Part shown: one piece after another, positions 45,591 through 55,965 of the stretch
Layout of the letters: every line of letters begins with the position of its first letter
Numbering within the stretch: position 1 is the stretch's first letter
Origin: Anaspis maculata
Taxonomy: Eukaryota > Arthropoda > Insecta > Coleoptera > Scraptiidae
Assembly: GCA_949128115.1 (NCBI GenBank)
Contig: OX421968.1
Coordinates: 4,154,001 to 4,218,000, forward strand
Reading direction: 5' to 3'
Length of the DNA stretch: 64,000 nucleotides
The notes under the pieces: model-generated
The model's input: only the letters and a program-made list of their open reading frames with translations
What the model was told of the DNA's origin: nothing
Database searches by the model: none
Program-made: the position numbers and the translations under genes

Positions 45591-48500
45591 GATAGATAGA
45601 TAGATAGATAGATATATTTTATTTCTTAAGGAGGATACAATATTGTTCTACAAAGTTGATCCTGTTAAGTATCGTCAAAAATTGGAATTAGTATACACAA
45701 AATGTAAAATGTAAAAACAAACAACAATTAGACAAATCATCAAGCAACAACTGTAATCACAGAAGTAGGCGAGTGTCAGTATACTTCATTTAAAAACTCT
45801 TCTATTGAGTAGTAACTCTTATCAATGAGAAAATCCTTGAGCTGTGTCTTGAAACCACGATCCGAAACATTCCTGAAGCGTTCATTCATGTGCCAGAGCT
45901 TATTCAGAAGTTTTATTCCCATGTATTCGGGATTAGTCTGACCGACCGCGAGTCTAGAATAACTTTGCTGCAGTGTGTCTGCATTTCTAGTATTGTAATG
46001 ATGAACATCAGTTCTCCGAATCAAATCAGTATCTCTTACAAAATGGATGGTATTATAAATATAAAGTGTCATCAGAGGCATGATTCTCAATCTTCTAAAA
46101 AGATGTCGACAAGACTGACGGTTAGAACCAACGTTCACCATCGCTCTCACGACCCTCTTCTGCAGCCTAAAAACTTTTTCGCTCCCGCTAGCCTGTCCCC
46201 AGAATACTAGCCCATATGACAGTATAGACTGCACTAGACCGAAATATGCGAGTCGGATAACTTCATCTGAAACTGTGGGTCTTAGATTTTTGATTAGGAA
46301 AAGTTTGGAATTCAATTTGGCTAAGATGGCGTCGGTATGCGTCGACCAAGTCATCTTTTGGTCCACATGAATACCCAGGAACTTCGTGCTCGACACACTT
46401 CGCAATGAACTTGTGGCTGTGCGAAGAAGAAGACTTGAATGGATAGAAACATTTTTAGTGAAAAACTCTAGCACGACACACTTTGAGGCATTCAGGGTGA
46501 TACCATTTCTTGAGCACCATCTCTCTACTTTTTTATACAGATCTGCGCCTCAGTCATGGCCTCCTTCCTGGAATCAGCTGTGATTATGACATTAGTATCA
46601 TCTGCATACAGAACCGAAGTGGTGTTTTCGTTTTGGATAGTCACAGCTAAATCATTAATAAACACGTTAAACAAGTTGGCCGATATACCTGAACCCTGAG
46701 GCGTTCCCACAGGCGAAACGTTCCGTCTATGTGATACCCCTTCTCTAATCTGCACCTCCTGGGCCCTTCCTGTGAGATATGACAACACCCAACTGTGCGC
46801 TGGTCCGCGTATTCCTATTCTGGAGAGTTTGTTCATTAAGATATCACGATTGAGGCAATCGAATGCACGTGACATATCGAAGAAGAGCCCAAGAGAGTGC
46901 TTCCTGCCATTTAGACTATTATGTATCACACCCACCGCCGCATTTAAAGCCGAATGAGTTGAGAATCCTGACCTGAAGCCGTTTTGGCAAGGGCTCAAAA
47001 TGCTGTTGCTCCTCAAGTAGAGGTCAAGTCTCCTGTTGAAGCAGCATTCAAAATTTTTTGCAAATTGACATTGAATGGCTATGGGTCTATAGTTACTTGC
47101 ATCAGATCGGCTTCCTTTGTGCTTAAAAATCGGTTTGATTTTCGACGTCTTCAGTGCTGTCGGATATACGCCCTCCGAAAAACTTCTATTGACAATCAAT
47201 GACAGGGGATATGATATCCACCCGGCCACGTCGCGGATAACACATCCCGGGATATCGTCGATACCACTGAAGTTCTTACCGCAAACTCTCTTAATTACTT
47301 CACTGACCTCGGAGACACTGCTAGGTTCCAAAAAAAAGGATGATTCCTTTCGTGGTATTTGAGATATTGCGTCGCCAACAGGAGACCCGAAAACTATTGT
47401 GATGTCTATAAAATAATCATTGAATAAGTTACAGACATCGTTGCTATCCCTTACTGTTCTTCCTGACGCGTCCTTCAACGCTATCCGATGCTTAGTGTTA
47501 TTGTTGGCTTGAGTTTCTTTAATGATTTTCCAACTTTCTTGGTTTATGTTTGAGGCTTGTCTTAAGCGATCGTCATTAAATGAGCTTTTGGACACAACCA
47601 GCAGCCTCTGATAGTGATTCCTCAAGTTTCTATAACGCAGATTATAGCTTTCATTGTTTATACTTTTGCTAATTGCGGTCATCTTCCAAACCATCCCAGG
47701 CAGTCGGCGTATCTGTGGAGTGATCCACTTTGGTGACTGTCTGCCACCGGCCGACCGCCGGCTGCCAACAACGAAACGCTCAGGAAAGCTCAGATCGAAA
47801 GCGCGCCGAAAAGCCCCATAGAACGCATTGAACAACTCGTCAGTCCTCAGAGCATGACTCATCACATGATCCCAGTCAATGAGAGCAATTTGATCTCTAA
47901 AAAGTCGAACATTACATTCCCTGTGAAAATTCCTTCTAGATGTAAGAGTTTGGTTGCTAGCATCGCCTTTGCAAGAGAATTCAGCAGTCTGAAACGTGTG
48001 ATCCGACATACCGGACTCTCCAACATAGGTGAGTGGTTCCGGTATGTCAGAATAGATGTTGTCAATACATGTACCACCGCCCTTGACCACTCTTGTAGCT
48101 AACTTAATCAAAGGTCTAAGGTTGTACTCTTTAAAAAAGTTATTTATGGTTCTACTATCGCTGTTATTCTTGCCCAGGTCTATGTTGAAATCACCACACA
48201 TCATGTGCTTCTTACCGCGCCTGTGAATATTCTCCATCACATCATCCATTCTCACCATAAACGCCTCAATAGTAGAATTGGGCGGTCTGTAAACAACGCA
48301 TACGATTATATTTACATCATGAAACATACACTCTACGGCACACATCTCAAGAATCCCCTCAGCACTATTATTGCAGTTGATTTTTTGTGCATTAACATCA
48401 TTGCGGCAAAGTATACAAACACCGCCACCCCTATGTTGTGTTCTACTGAACGAATTTACCACACTGTACTGGCCAATCCTGAGATTCTCTATTACATCTT

Positions 48501-48625
48501 TTTGAAAATGCTCACTTAGACATATGATGTCAATGTTTTGTTCCGTCATGAGTATCTCAAGCCTTTGCATTTTGTTCGTCAATGATTGGATATTGAAATG
48601 TGACACTTTTAGGTTTTTAGCTGGC
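45591..48625 (-). mobile_element. CR1-group LINE (5'-truncated) inserted in the YLDD element
   Basis: The 3' tail is a (TATC)n run, seen as GATAGATA at 45591-45616, preceded by AATAAAATA. The 5' end stops at the very start of the endonuclease (KVSHFNIQSL). The flanks share TTAA (45587-45590 and 48626-48629), a short target duplication. A repeat tail in place of poly(A) and motifs such as FFDMSRAFDCLN and GTPQGSGISANLF point to the CR1/Crack/Daphne neighbourhood. Confidence 0.85.
45776..48606 (-). pseudogene. ORF2 of CR1-group LINE, single frameshift
   Basis: The first frame (48606-46525, 693 residues) has endonuclease motifs CLSEHF, VYRPPNS, CGDFNIDLG and SDHTFQTAEF. RT motifs include YRPIAIQC, QNGFRSGFSTHSA, FFDMSRAFDCLN, PQGSGISANLFNVFINDL and the catalytic LYADDTNVI. 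It ends at a TAG just after QICIKK. A T6 run on the plus strand at 46529-46534 is one base short; the next frame (46474-45776) carries the thumb and C terminus (KFLGIHVDQKMTWSTH, LSYGLVFWG, FLNEVY-stop). One missing base in a homopolymer is therefore the only obvious break, and a sequencing or assembly error is possible. Confidence 0.9.
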
Positions 48626-48630
48626 TTAAA

Positions 48631-49032
48631 GCCATTTCAACGGAACTGAATGTGTGGTATTTGGACGACGGTTCCATCGCTGACGCCCCTGCCAACATTT
48701 TACTTTCTCTAGACAAAATTCAAGCTAAAGCTAACAATTTGGGTCTGCAATTGAACTTCGACAAATGTGAGCTTTATATTTTAGGCGAAAAAGACTTATC
48801 AGCATGTGCCAATATTCACCGCCAATTTAGTGAGCGTGCACCTGGTATTAAATTGTGCGGAAGTGGAGAAGCTTGCCTTTTGGGAGCTCCCCTCTCCAAA
48901 GAAGCCCTACGACCTATTCTACAAACCAAAATTACAGCATTAAATTCTCTCCTGGCCAATTTACCCAAATTATCATCCCATTCAGCTTTCTATCTCCTGC
49001 GGGCTTCCTTGGGAATTCTTCGTTTATCATAT
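48631..49032 (+). pseudogene. YLDD-type RT element, part 2 (active site and thumb)
   Basis: This resumes immediately after the LINE with AISTELNVWYLDDGSIAD, so the catalytic YLDD is intact and in frame with part 1 after removal of the insertion. It continues with NNLGLQLNFDKCELY, GAPLSKEAL and LLRASLGILRLSYF. It is then interrupted by the Helitron-like element in a T-run at about 49033. Confidence 0.85.
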
Positions 49033-51060
49033 TTTTAGCGCATTTTCCATCTTGATGAAAATCGCTATTGCAACCGCTTTGTCCGTCCGTCCGTCCGTCC
49101 GTCCGTTCATCGAACTCCTCCCAAACTAGACGACCTAGCTTTCTAATTTTTTTGCTGTTACATAGCTGCCACTCCCAAAGGAGGGCTAGGCTATATTGGA
49201 TGTCCATATTGCGCCGCCAACATAGAGAAAACCGCCCCCGATAAACTTGAAATAACATAATATTGCACTTTCTACCAGACCTGATGCTCTAGTGTTCTCA
49301 TTTTTTGAATAATACATAGTTGCCACTTATAAACGTAAGCCAACAAACATTCCGTCTTCAATATGCGCCGCCAACATAAAAAAACTGCTAAAAACCGCCC
49401 CCAAGCACTTTAAAATGAAAAACATGAACCCGAAGACATAGCGATCTGATTCTTTCGGTATATAAATAGCTGACTAAAAATGGGAAAGGATAGGCTACTT
49501 TTGGTTAGTCGCCGCCCCCAGATTCCGCCCCCAAACGATAAAAAGTGCAACTTTCACAAATGTTACTGATTGAGATGTTCCCTTCAACATTTAGGAACTG
49601 CCAACTCAAATTGTGCAACATTTGCTCAGCCGAACGCTGCCGCTCCCACACGCCGCCCCCAAAGTAAAAGATAAATGAAAAACATGAACCTGAAGACATA
49701 ACGATCTAATTCTTTCACTATATCAATAGCTGACTGAAATTGGAAAAAGATAGGCCACTTTTAATTAGCCGCCGCCTCCAGCTGCCGCCTCCAGCTGCCG
49801 CCTCCAAGTAAAAAAATGCAACTTTCACAATTTTCACTGATTGTCATATTTCCCTTACATTTAGTAACTTCCAACTCAAACTGTGCAACAGTTACTTTGC
49901 CGAATGCTGCCGCCCCCATACGCTGCCATCAAAGTGAGAGATGGATGAAAAACATAAACCCGAAGACATAGCGATCTGATTCTATCGGTATATAAATAGC
50001 TGACTAAAAATGGGAAAGGATAGGCTACTTTTGGTTAGTCGCCGCCCCCAGATTCCGCCCCCAAACGATAAAAAGTGCAACTTTCACAAATGTTACTGAT
50101 TAAGATGTTCCCTTTAACATTTAGGAACTGCCAACTCAAATTGTGCAACATTTGCTCAGCCGAACGCTACCGCTCCCACACGCCGCCCCCAAAGTAAGAG
50201 ATAAATGAAAAACATGAACCTGAAGACATAGCGATCTAATTCTTTCACTATATTGATAGCTGACTGAAATTGGGAAAAGATAGGCCACTTTAATTAGCCG
50301 CCGCCTCCAGCTGCCGCCTCCAAGCAAAAAATGCAACTTTCACAATTTTCACTAATTGTCATATTTCCCTTACATTTAGTAACTTCCAACTCAAACTGTG
50401 CAACAGTTACTTTGCCGAATGCTGCCGCCTCCATACGCTGCCATCAAAGTGAGAGATGAATGAAAAACATAAACCCGAAGACATAACGATCTAATTCTTT
50501 CGCTATATAGATAGCTTACTAAAAATGGGAAAGAATAGGCTACTTTTGATATGACGCCGCCTCCAACTTCCACCCCCAAAAGAAAAAAAGTGCAACTTCC
50601 AATAATTTCCACTGATTTACATTTTAATGTTACCTCAAACATTCAGAAACTCCCAACTCAAACTGTGGAAAAATTCCTTTGCCAAACTCTGCCGCTCCCA
50701 CACGCCGCCCCCAAAGTAAGAGATAAATGTAAAACATAACCTTGAAGACATGGCGATCTAATTGTTCCGCTATATAGATAGCTGACTAAAAATGGGAAGA
50801 GATAGGCCACTTTTGATTAGTCGCCGCTCCCAGCTCCCGCCCTCAAACAAAAAAATATTGATGAGTGAAAGAATTTTCATTCAAATCTATTTAGTTGGCA
50901 AGTACCCCATTCTGATAACAAAATATCACAATGAGTTTCAAATGAAGAAAGTGGGCAAGGAATGGTGTTTCTCCTTCAACCAAATTTCTTTACGTTCACA
51001 ATATGCCTCTTTGAGAAAATGCGCTACTGAGACTCACGCACGTGAAGGCATACTCACTTG
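49033..51060 (+). mobile_element. Helitron-like minisatellite element, copy c, complete
   Basis: It starts TTTTAGCGCATTTTCC at 49033, has (GTCC)n at 49081-49106, six monomers (markers at about 49524, 49800, 50057, 50317, 50571, 50838), the second sub-terminal repeat GAAAATGCGCTA at 51015-51026, the TCACG-CA-CGTGA hairpin at about 51033-51044, and the end CACTTG at 51060. The host RT frame resumes at once (TTG CGT TGT GCT), and no target duplication beyond ambiguous T residues is seen, as expected of T-T insertion by Helentrons. A block of about 530 bp is duplicated within the array (49436 onward and 49966 onward). Confidence 0.82.
49430..50860. repeat. Minisatellite array of copy c with two-monomer higher-order repeat
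   Basis: The segments starting at 49436 and at 49966 are nearly identical over about 500 bp (same CCAGATTCCGCCCCCAAACG type of monomer followed by the same CCGCCTCCAAG type). Individual adjacent monomers are much less alike. A 13-base unit GCCGCCTCCAGCT is also tandemly repeated at about 49770-49808. Confidence 0.85.
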
Positions 51061-52194
51061 TTTGCGTTGTGCTCCTTCATGGAAAGAACCTGACCTAATC
51101 TCTGTTTATGACGAGACCATAAGAAATGGACTGGAAGCCATCTTGAACTGCACACTCTCACAACAGCTTGGTTCCAGGCAAGCTTTCCTGTGCGTCTTGG
51201 AGGTTTGGGCATCAGAAAGGCCTCAGACATCGCTTTACCGGCATTTCTTTCCTCTTGGTACCACTCTCTTTATCACACCAAGAAAATTCTTCCTGATGAA
51301 ATACTATTTCTGGACTCCTCAGCGGGAGATGCTGAGAATGCTTGGTTGGGTTTGGCCCCAAATTTGAGTGCTCCGAGCCCGGAGCCAACAAAATCGTCAC
51401 AGAAAGCTTGGGATGCCCCTCTAGTTTTTCATTCGTGGCAAAGTCTCAAAGACAACCTACAAGAACCTGCATCTCGTGCTCGCCTACTAGCTTCATCATC
51501 TCCAAAGTCCAGTTGCTGGTTAACAGCCCTTCCTTCACCTGCACTAGGCCTCCACCATTCCGACTTTCACTTCTGAATAGCTGCTTGGTACAGACGTCTG
51601 CTTAGAACATAGTTGTCGTGACTGTAGTTCACATGTTAATCGTCGTGGTCTTCACGGGCTATCTTGCCTTCGCAGTGCTGGCCGCCGTTCCCGTCATGAT
51701 ACAGTGAACGATTTGATTCATCGCGCGTTGACTTTGGCAGGAATACCTTCGACCCTGGAGCCAGTGGGTTGCTCCCTTTCAGACGGAAAAAAACCGGACG
51801 ACCAGACTTTGATTCCCTGGAATAGAGGCAAACATCTAATTTGAGATTTTACATGCGCTGACACATTTGCCGCTAGTTACGTAGTCGCGAATTCTCTAAA
51901 CCACGTCGCTGCTGCCAAACGTCGGGAAAATGACAAAGAGAGGAAGTACCCATATTTTCGTAATGATTTTATTTTTGTTCCTGTCGGCGTTGAAACTGGT
52001 GGTGGCTCTTGGGGCAAAGAAGGTTTGGCGTTTATTGAAGATATCGGCAGCCGCATAACCTCCTTAACTCAAAATAAAAGGGCCACAACCTTTTTACTTC
52101 AGCGGATTAGCGTGGCTATACAAAGAGGTAACGCGATTTCCATGCTAGGGACCTTGCCACCTGGCAAATCACTGGAAGAGTTTTTCTTATTATG
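51061..52194 (+). pseudogene. YLDD-type RT element, part 3 (C terminus, zinc and nuclease-like block)
   Basis: This resumes with LRCAPSWKEPDLISVYDE and TIRNGLEAILNCTLS, then runs through several shifts with CWLTALPSPALGL. A Cys/His motif CRDC...HGLSC lies at about 51613-51666 (C-x2-C-x9-H-x3-C). It is followed by SLSDGKKPDDQTLIPW and, 15 residues after the PD, an Asp in a D-F-T-C block, a PD-x15-D arrangement like restriction-like endonucleases of some non-LTR retroelements. The Trp expected just before that Asp is a TGA stop here. The frame then continues FVPVGVETGGGSWGKEGLAF and ISVAIQRGNAISMLGTLPPG to the stop at about 52194. Multiple lesions make it non-functional. Confidence 0.75.
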
Positions 52195-52443
52195 AATTAT
52201 TATATAAATATGTACACTTCACTTTAATAAATAATCATACATCCAATTATTAATTGTTGTGCTTAACAGCTTCATTGTATTGTTGCCCTTTATTTGTAAC
52301 AGTAAGAGAATTCTCATGCAGAAGAGCCGCAAACACGAATTTGAAAAGCTAATTTGATTCGTGTCCGAACAATATACCTACCCAGTGGAACCCTATATGA
52401 TACCTAACCCGGCAATTGTGTGCTAGCTGAGCTAGTTGCACAC

Positions 52444-52474
<31 letters not shown>

Positions 52475-52918
52475 CTATACAGTCAAAATAAAACAGGTTG
52501 CACACCTGTTCGGTGTAAGTGTACCATAAAATCTATAACTTTCAACGGAAAATCAAAATGTATGGAAAGGTTGCGTACAATGTATTAGGGTTAAGTCTGA
52601 AAAATAGAAACACAAGTCATCGGTATAGTTTGTTTGGCAGACCCTACATTACACATAACAGGTTCAGAACGGCTCGCTTCTACGATTTGGTTCACAATGA
52701 TAGTACGTACTTATATACCTGAGGTAGCGTACACGTGTATTAGTAGATCAAATGGTAACAAAAAATTTCACCCTAATTATATGTTACCCATAGTCAGTCC
52801 CCAAGTGGAACCGTAAATAAAAAAACTCGAACAATAACAATCCGGTCTGAGTAACCCCCGAATTTCAGCCTTACGTTTGTTACCTATTCTGTTTTTCCAA
52901 AAAAAGCAGTTCCAAATA
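52195..52918. other. Unassigned DNA with a (CA)n run
   Basis: Contains a CA repeat at 52441-52470. Frames at 52519-52816 show no family features. It ends at the TTAA that borders the piggyBac-like composite. Confidence 0.4.
52441..52470. repeat. (CA)n microsatellite
   Basis: About fourteen CA units, nearly uninterrupted. Confidence 0.95.
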
Positions 52919-53077
52919 TTAAGGCTGTAGTCGCAGCAGGGTAAAAGTATTCTTCAATATTTTTCCCTCAAAAATTAATCTATTTTTTTATACCTACGGT
53001 GTACTGAGGTGTGTTAGGCTGGAAACATACTGGAGCGGTGAGCAACGCGATGAAAACAAATACACATATTCCTATCA

Positions 53078-53204
53078 GGGGCCTTATTCTTGAAACGGGA
53101 AACAAAGTTCTCATGCGGTGTTGCTATGGAAGGAGAGCTATGATTGGTCCTTGCCAAGCAACTACACATGTGAGCTGTGTTCCCCGTTTCAAGAATAGGG
53201 CCCC
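53078..53204. repeat. 127-bp inverted-repeat unit (nested MITE)
   Basis: The left end GGGGCCTTATTCTTGAAACG pairs with the right end, whose reverse complement is GGGGCCCTATTCTTGAAACG. The central part has a weak stem. It is probably a MITE nested within the 820-bp element. Confidence 0.75.
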
Positions 53205-53222
53205 AGTGGTGGAAGCACGCCG

Positions 53223-53460
53223 TCAATCGCTTACGAAATTCGTGTTCGTATATACGAATTTTGCTAGCACACCACTTTCATGTTTCATAAATAGTGAATA
53301 TCGCCCAATCCCTTGCGTCTTCTGTCCCGTGCAGAGCATGCGCTCAATCGGTTACGAAGTTCGTTTTCGTATCCGAATTTTGCGAGCACGCCACTTTCAT
53401 ATTTCGTAAAAATCGACCTGCAGCCCCTTGCGTATCCTACCCACAGCCGTGCCTATGCAC
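53223..53460. repeat. Tandem duplication, about 121-bp unit
   Basis: AATCGSTTACGAARTTCGTK, then TTCGTAT and TTTTGCKAGCACRCCACTTT, then CCCTTGCGT, occurs twice, starting at about 53225 and 53345. Confidence 0.75.
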
Positions 53461-53944
53461 AGCCCGCAAGCTTCGTACAAATACGAAAACTCTAGGTTTT
53501 GCGTAAAATGTCGATCTTGTCTTTGTAATTTGTATGCATAATATATGCATACTATATCTGCATCTTCCCTCTTCGTCGCTGAAATTTCAACAATATGGTG
53601 GCCTTCATCCACGGGTACGACTTTTTACGATCGTTTCCGATTGCAAAGACGAATGACAATACGCAAGTTTATACAATAGAAAATACGCAAGCTTCGTATA
53701 CGAAATTCGTAAACAGACGGCGTGCTCCCCGCACAGCAGGACACACATACTGAAGCGTCGCCGTTTCACAGAATATGTATTGTTATTTTCGTCGCTTTGC
53801 TATCTGTTCTCATCGTCGTGTTGCTCACCGCTCCAGTATGTTTTGAGTCGTAGAAAAGTTGAAACATCTTGCGTCTTTTATTTATATAAAAAATATTTTT
53901 TTCTTAGTGATGACTTTGAAAAAACGGCCATGTATAATAGTATA

Positions 53945-54240
53945 CAGGGTGTTTCAGCGATGATAGCAAAAAAATTAACTGTGGGTAGATCAAAATATGA
54001 CGAAAACCTATATACCATTTTGCAAAGTTTGGCCTAATAACGAAAATACAGCCCTTCAAAGTTGACTTTTTTCGGATTTCAAAAATTTGTAACTCAGTGA
54101 CGTTTCAACGAAAAAAGCTCAAATTCAGTTTAGACTGATTTGTCAAAACTACCTACCCACCTGCCAGTATAACTCTTTCGATTACCGAGTTGAAATTTTT
54201 GCATTATTGAACAACCTATCAAAATCCAGGTGACCGCCGA
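53945..54240. repeat. MITE arm related to the element at 58262
   Basis: After TA, CAGGGTGTTTCAGCGATGAT opens a stretch of about 240 bp similar to both arms of 58262-58821 (GAAAACCTATMTACYATTTT, TTTGCAAAGTTYGGCC, TTTTTTCGGATTT). No matching right arm is found, so it is one-ended or disrupted. Confidence 0.65.
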
Positions 54241-54689
54241 ATCGGTACGCTGCCATTTTGAAAGTGGCACCAAAGTATTTCGGTAACTTCATACATATGA
54301 GAATAATAAAAAAATATTGGCCAGGCATGCCTCTCACGGGGAAGCACATAGGGATCGTAAAAATCACTGATTTTCTAGTTTTTTTTTCACTTTTTGGGAA
54401 AACTGATGCTTGTCACACATGCAAATTCCGGACAATAGCAAATAGAGAACATCAATCCATACCTGATCAAAAAACAATCATCAAAAACGGTTTGAGTCGA
54501 GCGAAAATAGGCTTAAGTTGAGTGTGAATCCATGTTACCAAAATCAAATGGTCGCCATTTTGGAATGACGCAATTTTGAATTTGGTACCAGAGCATTTCG
54601 GTGTCGTCAGAGGCCATAGAAGTAGTAACCAAAGAATCACACGTATACCTATACCCTAAAAAAACACACGGCAGGAACCTTCTTAATTA

Positions 54690-54815
54690 AGGTGACCAGA
54701 CGTTCCGATTTGATCGGAACTGTACCGTTTTCGGGAGACACTTTCCGATTCGACTTTCTGTTCCGTAAATGTTCCGATTTGAGTAACTATTTCGTAAATG
54801 CTCCGATTTCCGATT
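54690..54815. repeat. Short degenerate repeats of TTCCGATTTGA
   Basis: GTTCCGATTTGA, CTTTCCGATTCGA, GTTCCGATTTGA, GCTCCGATTT and CCGATTTGAG occur at irregular spacing within about 110 bases. Confidence 0.6.
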
Positions 54816-55009
54816 TGAGCAACAAACATTTCAATTTTTTTCACCTCTTCTATGTATATTCTCGGTAAATTTGCTTGAAATTTATGTAGATTGTAGTTTA
54901 TTTACAAGATTGAATTTATTATTGGCACCCACTCTATGCAATCTCGACTGTCTGCAGAATGTACCGTATGATCAAAAACTTTCTTACTCAAGGGAGGCTG
55001 TGGCCTGGC

Positions 55010-55335
55010 CAAAATCTACCTGGCCAAACTAATGGGCTCATTCGACGGTGAAATCATGTCTGTGTACCGAATTTCAAGTCGATCGGATAGATGTTGCGGC
55101 TGTTATCGTGGAAGGTTTGCAGACAAACATACACACACAACATACATATATACATACATACATACATACATACATACATACATACATACAGACAAAGATC
55201 ATTCTGGAAATTGTCTTGATCGTTATAGGGGACCTCAAACGGATATGTATATCCGTCGAAATGTCGAAAAATTTTTTTAGCGCGTTCACAATACTTCCTC
55301 TCCTCGTTGGGTGTGGGTCGGGGAAGTAAAAGTTG
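55010..55335 (+). repeat. Microsatellite-carrying interspersed repeat, copy B
   Basis: The flanks match those of copy A at 9595-9935 (CTAATGGGCTC, TTTCAAGTCGATC, GTTATCGTGGAAG on the left; ATTCTGGAAATTGTCTTGAT, ACGGATATGTATATCCG and GGGGAAGTAAAA on the right). The core here is a tetranucleotide (TACA) tract at 55152-55189 instead of CA. Confidence 0.7.
55152..55189. repeat. (TACA)n microsatellite
   Basis: About nine consecutive TACA units. It is the core of the surrounding repeat. Confidence 0.93.
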
Positions 55336-55509
55336 ATGGTTTTTTTGTTTGTCAAAAAATGTCACAGCAATGTTCTAGAAACTTTTCCAGTAATTTAGGG
55401 GTATTCGGCTTCTAAAAAAATGTTGGATAATCCAAACGGGAAGAAAATGAACAAACACACCTACAAATAAAAGGTTTTTTTCTATTTTACGTTCATAAGA
55501 GAGTCATTT

Positions 55510-55539
55510 CGATACGCAAATGACGTCATTCGCGTATCG
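55510..55539. promoter_or_regulatory. 30-bp near-perfect palindrome centred on a CRE site
   Basis: CGATACGC-AAATGACGTCATTC-GCGTATCG has one mismatched pair (A opposite C at the inner edge of the arms). The centre is the consensus cAMP-response element TGACGTCA. It may be a bZIP site or a transposase site of the surrounding composite; function is inferred. Confidence 0.5.
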
Positions 55540-55824
55540 TAACAGTCTCCATTTCGTTACGCATTTTTTTAATCCCAAATGTTGGCAATATCAGCGAGCA
55601 TGACATCGACATGACACCACTTACTGACAGAAGAGAAAACTTGGGTGACATCACTTCGCAGAAGGGGTTTATTTAAGAAAAATCCACTTCATTTCTGATA
55701 ATAAACTGCTTTCACCATCAAGAGCAATTCCCAACAATTTTGTTAGCAGAGGCACATATTTTACATTTTTTTATTAAAAAAAGCATGGAATAATTGCAAA
55801 ACTGAAAAAATTGTATATAACGCA

Positions 55825-55880
55825 CGTTTTATAAGACCTATTGTCACACTGCGTGTGACAATACGATGTCTTATAAAACT
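55825..55880. repeat. Hairpin with 20-25-bp stem
   Basis: GTTTTATAAGAC...ATTGTCACAC, then TGC, then GTGTGACAAT...GTCTTATAAAAC. Two paired blocks are separated by a short bulge. It lies just inside the right TIR of the TTAA composite. Confidence 0.85.
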
Positions 55881-55965
55881 TGTATTATAATATACTATTT
55901 TCTTTATTTTTGAGGGTGAAATATTGAAGATTTTTCTACCCTGCTGCGACTACAGCCTTAATAAT

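Larger units (their letters stand above)
44458..52194 (+). mobile_element. YLDD-type RT element, host of two nested insertions
   Basis: Three collinear pieces (44458-45590, 48631-49032, 51061-52194) give about 2.67 kb of one ancestral reading frame. They are interrupted by a CR1-group LINE (45591-48625, minus) and a Helitron-like copy (49033-51060, plus). Piece order, strand and frame agree across both gaps. The RT has YLDD instead of the FADD/YADD of the other LINEs, and the C-terminal part carries a Cys/His motif followed by a PD...D block like that of restriction-like endonuclease retroelements. No terminal repeats or poly(A) were found. Confidence 0.8.
53027..53846. mobile_element. 820-bp TIR element inside the composite
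   Basis: The ends AACATACTGGAGCGGTGAGC...GCTCACCGCTCCAGTATGTT are near-perfect for about 24 bases. The interior is crowded with TTCGTA/TACGAA words, including the palindromes TTCGTATATACGAA (53245-53258) and TTCGTATACGAA (53693-53704). It contains a tandem duplication of about 121 bp and a nested 127-bp inverted-repeat unit. No transposase is present, and the superfamily is unassigned. Confidence 0.7.
52923..55957. mobile_element. piggyBac-like TTAA-flanked composite element, about 3.0 kb
   Basis: TIRs of about 60 bp face each other. The left starts GGCTGTAGTCGCAGCAGGGT at 52923 and continues TTCTTCAATATTTTTCCCTC. The right, at about 55900-55957, is its imperfect reverse complement. Both are bordered by TTAA (52919-52922 and 55958-55961), the piggyBac target duplication. 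No transposase ORF is recognised inside. The interior holds several smaller inverted-repeat elements, which suggests later nested insertions or a chimeric non-autonomous element. Confidence 0.72.
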
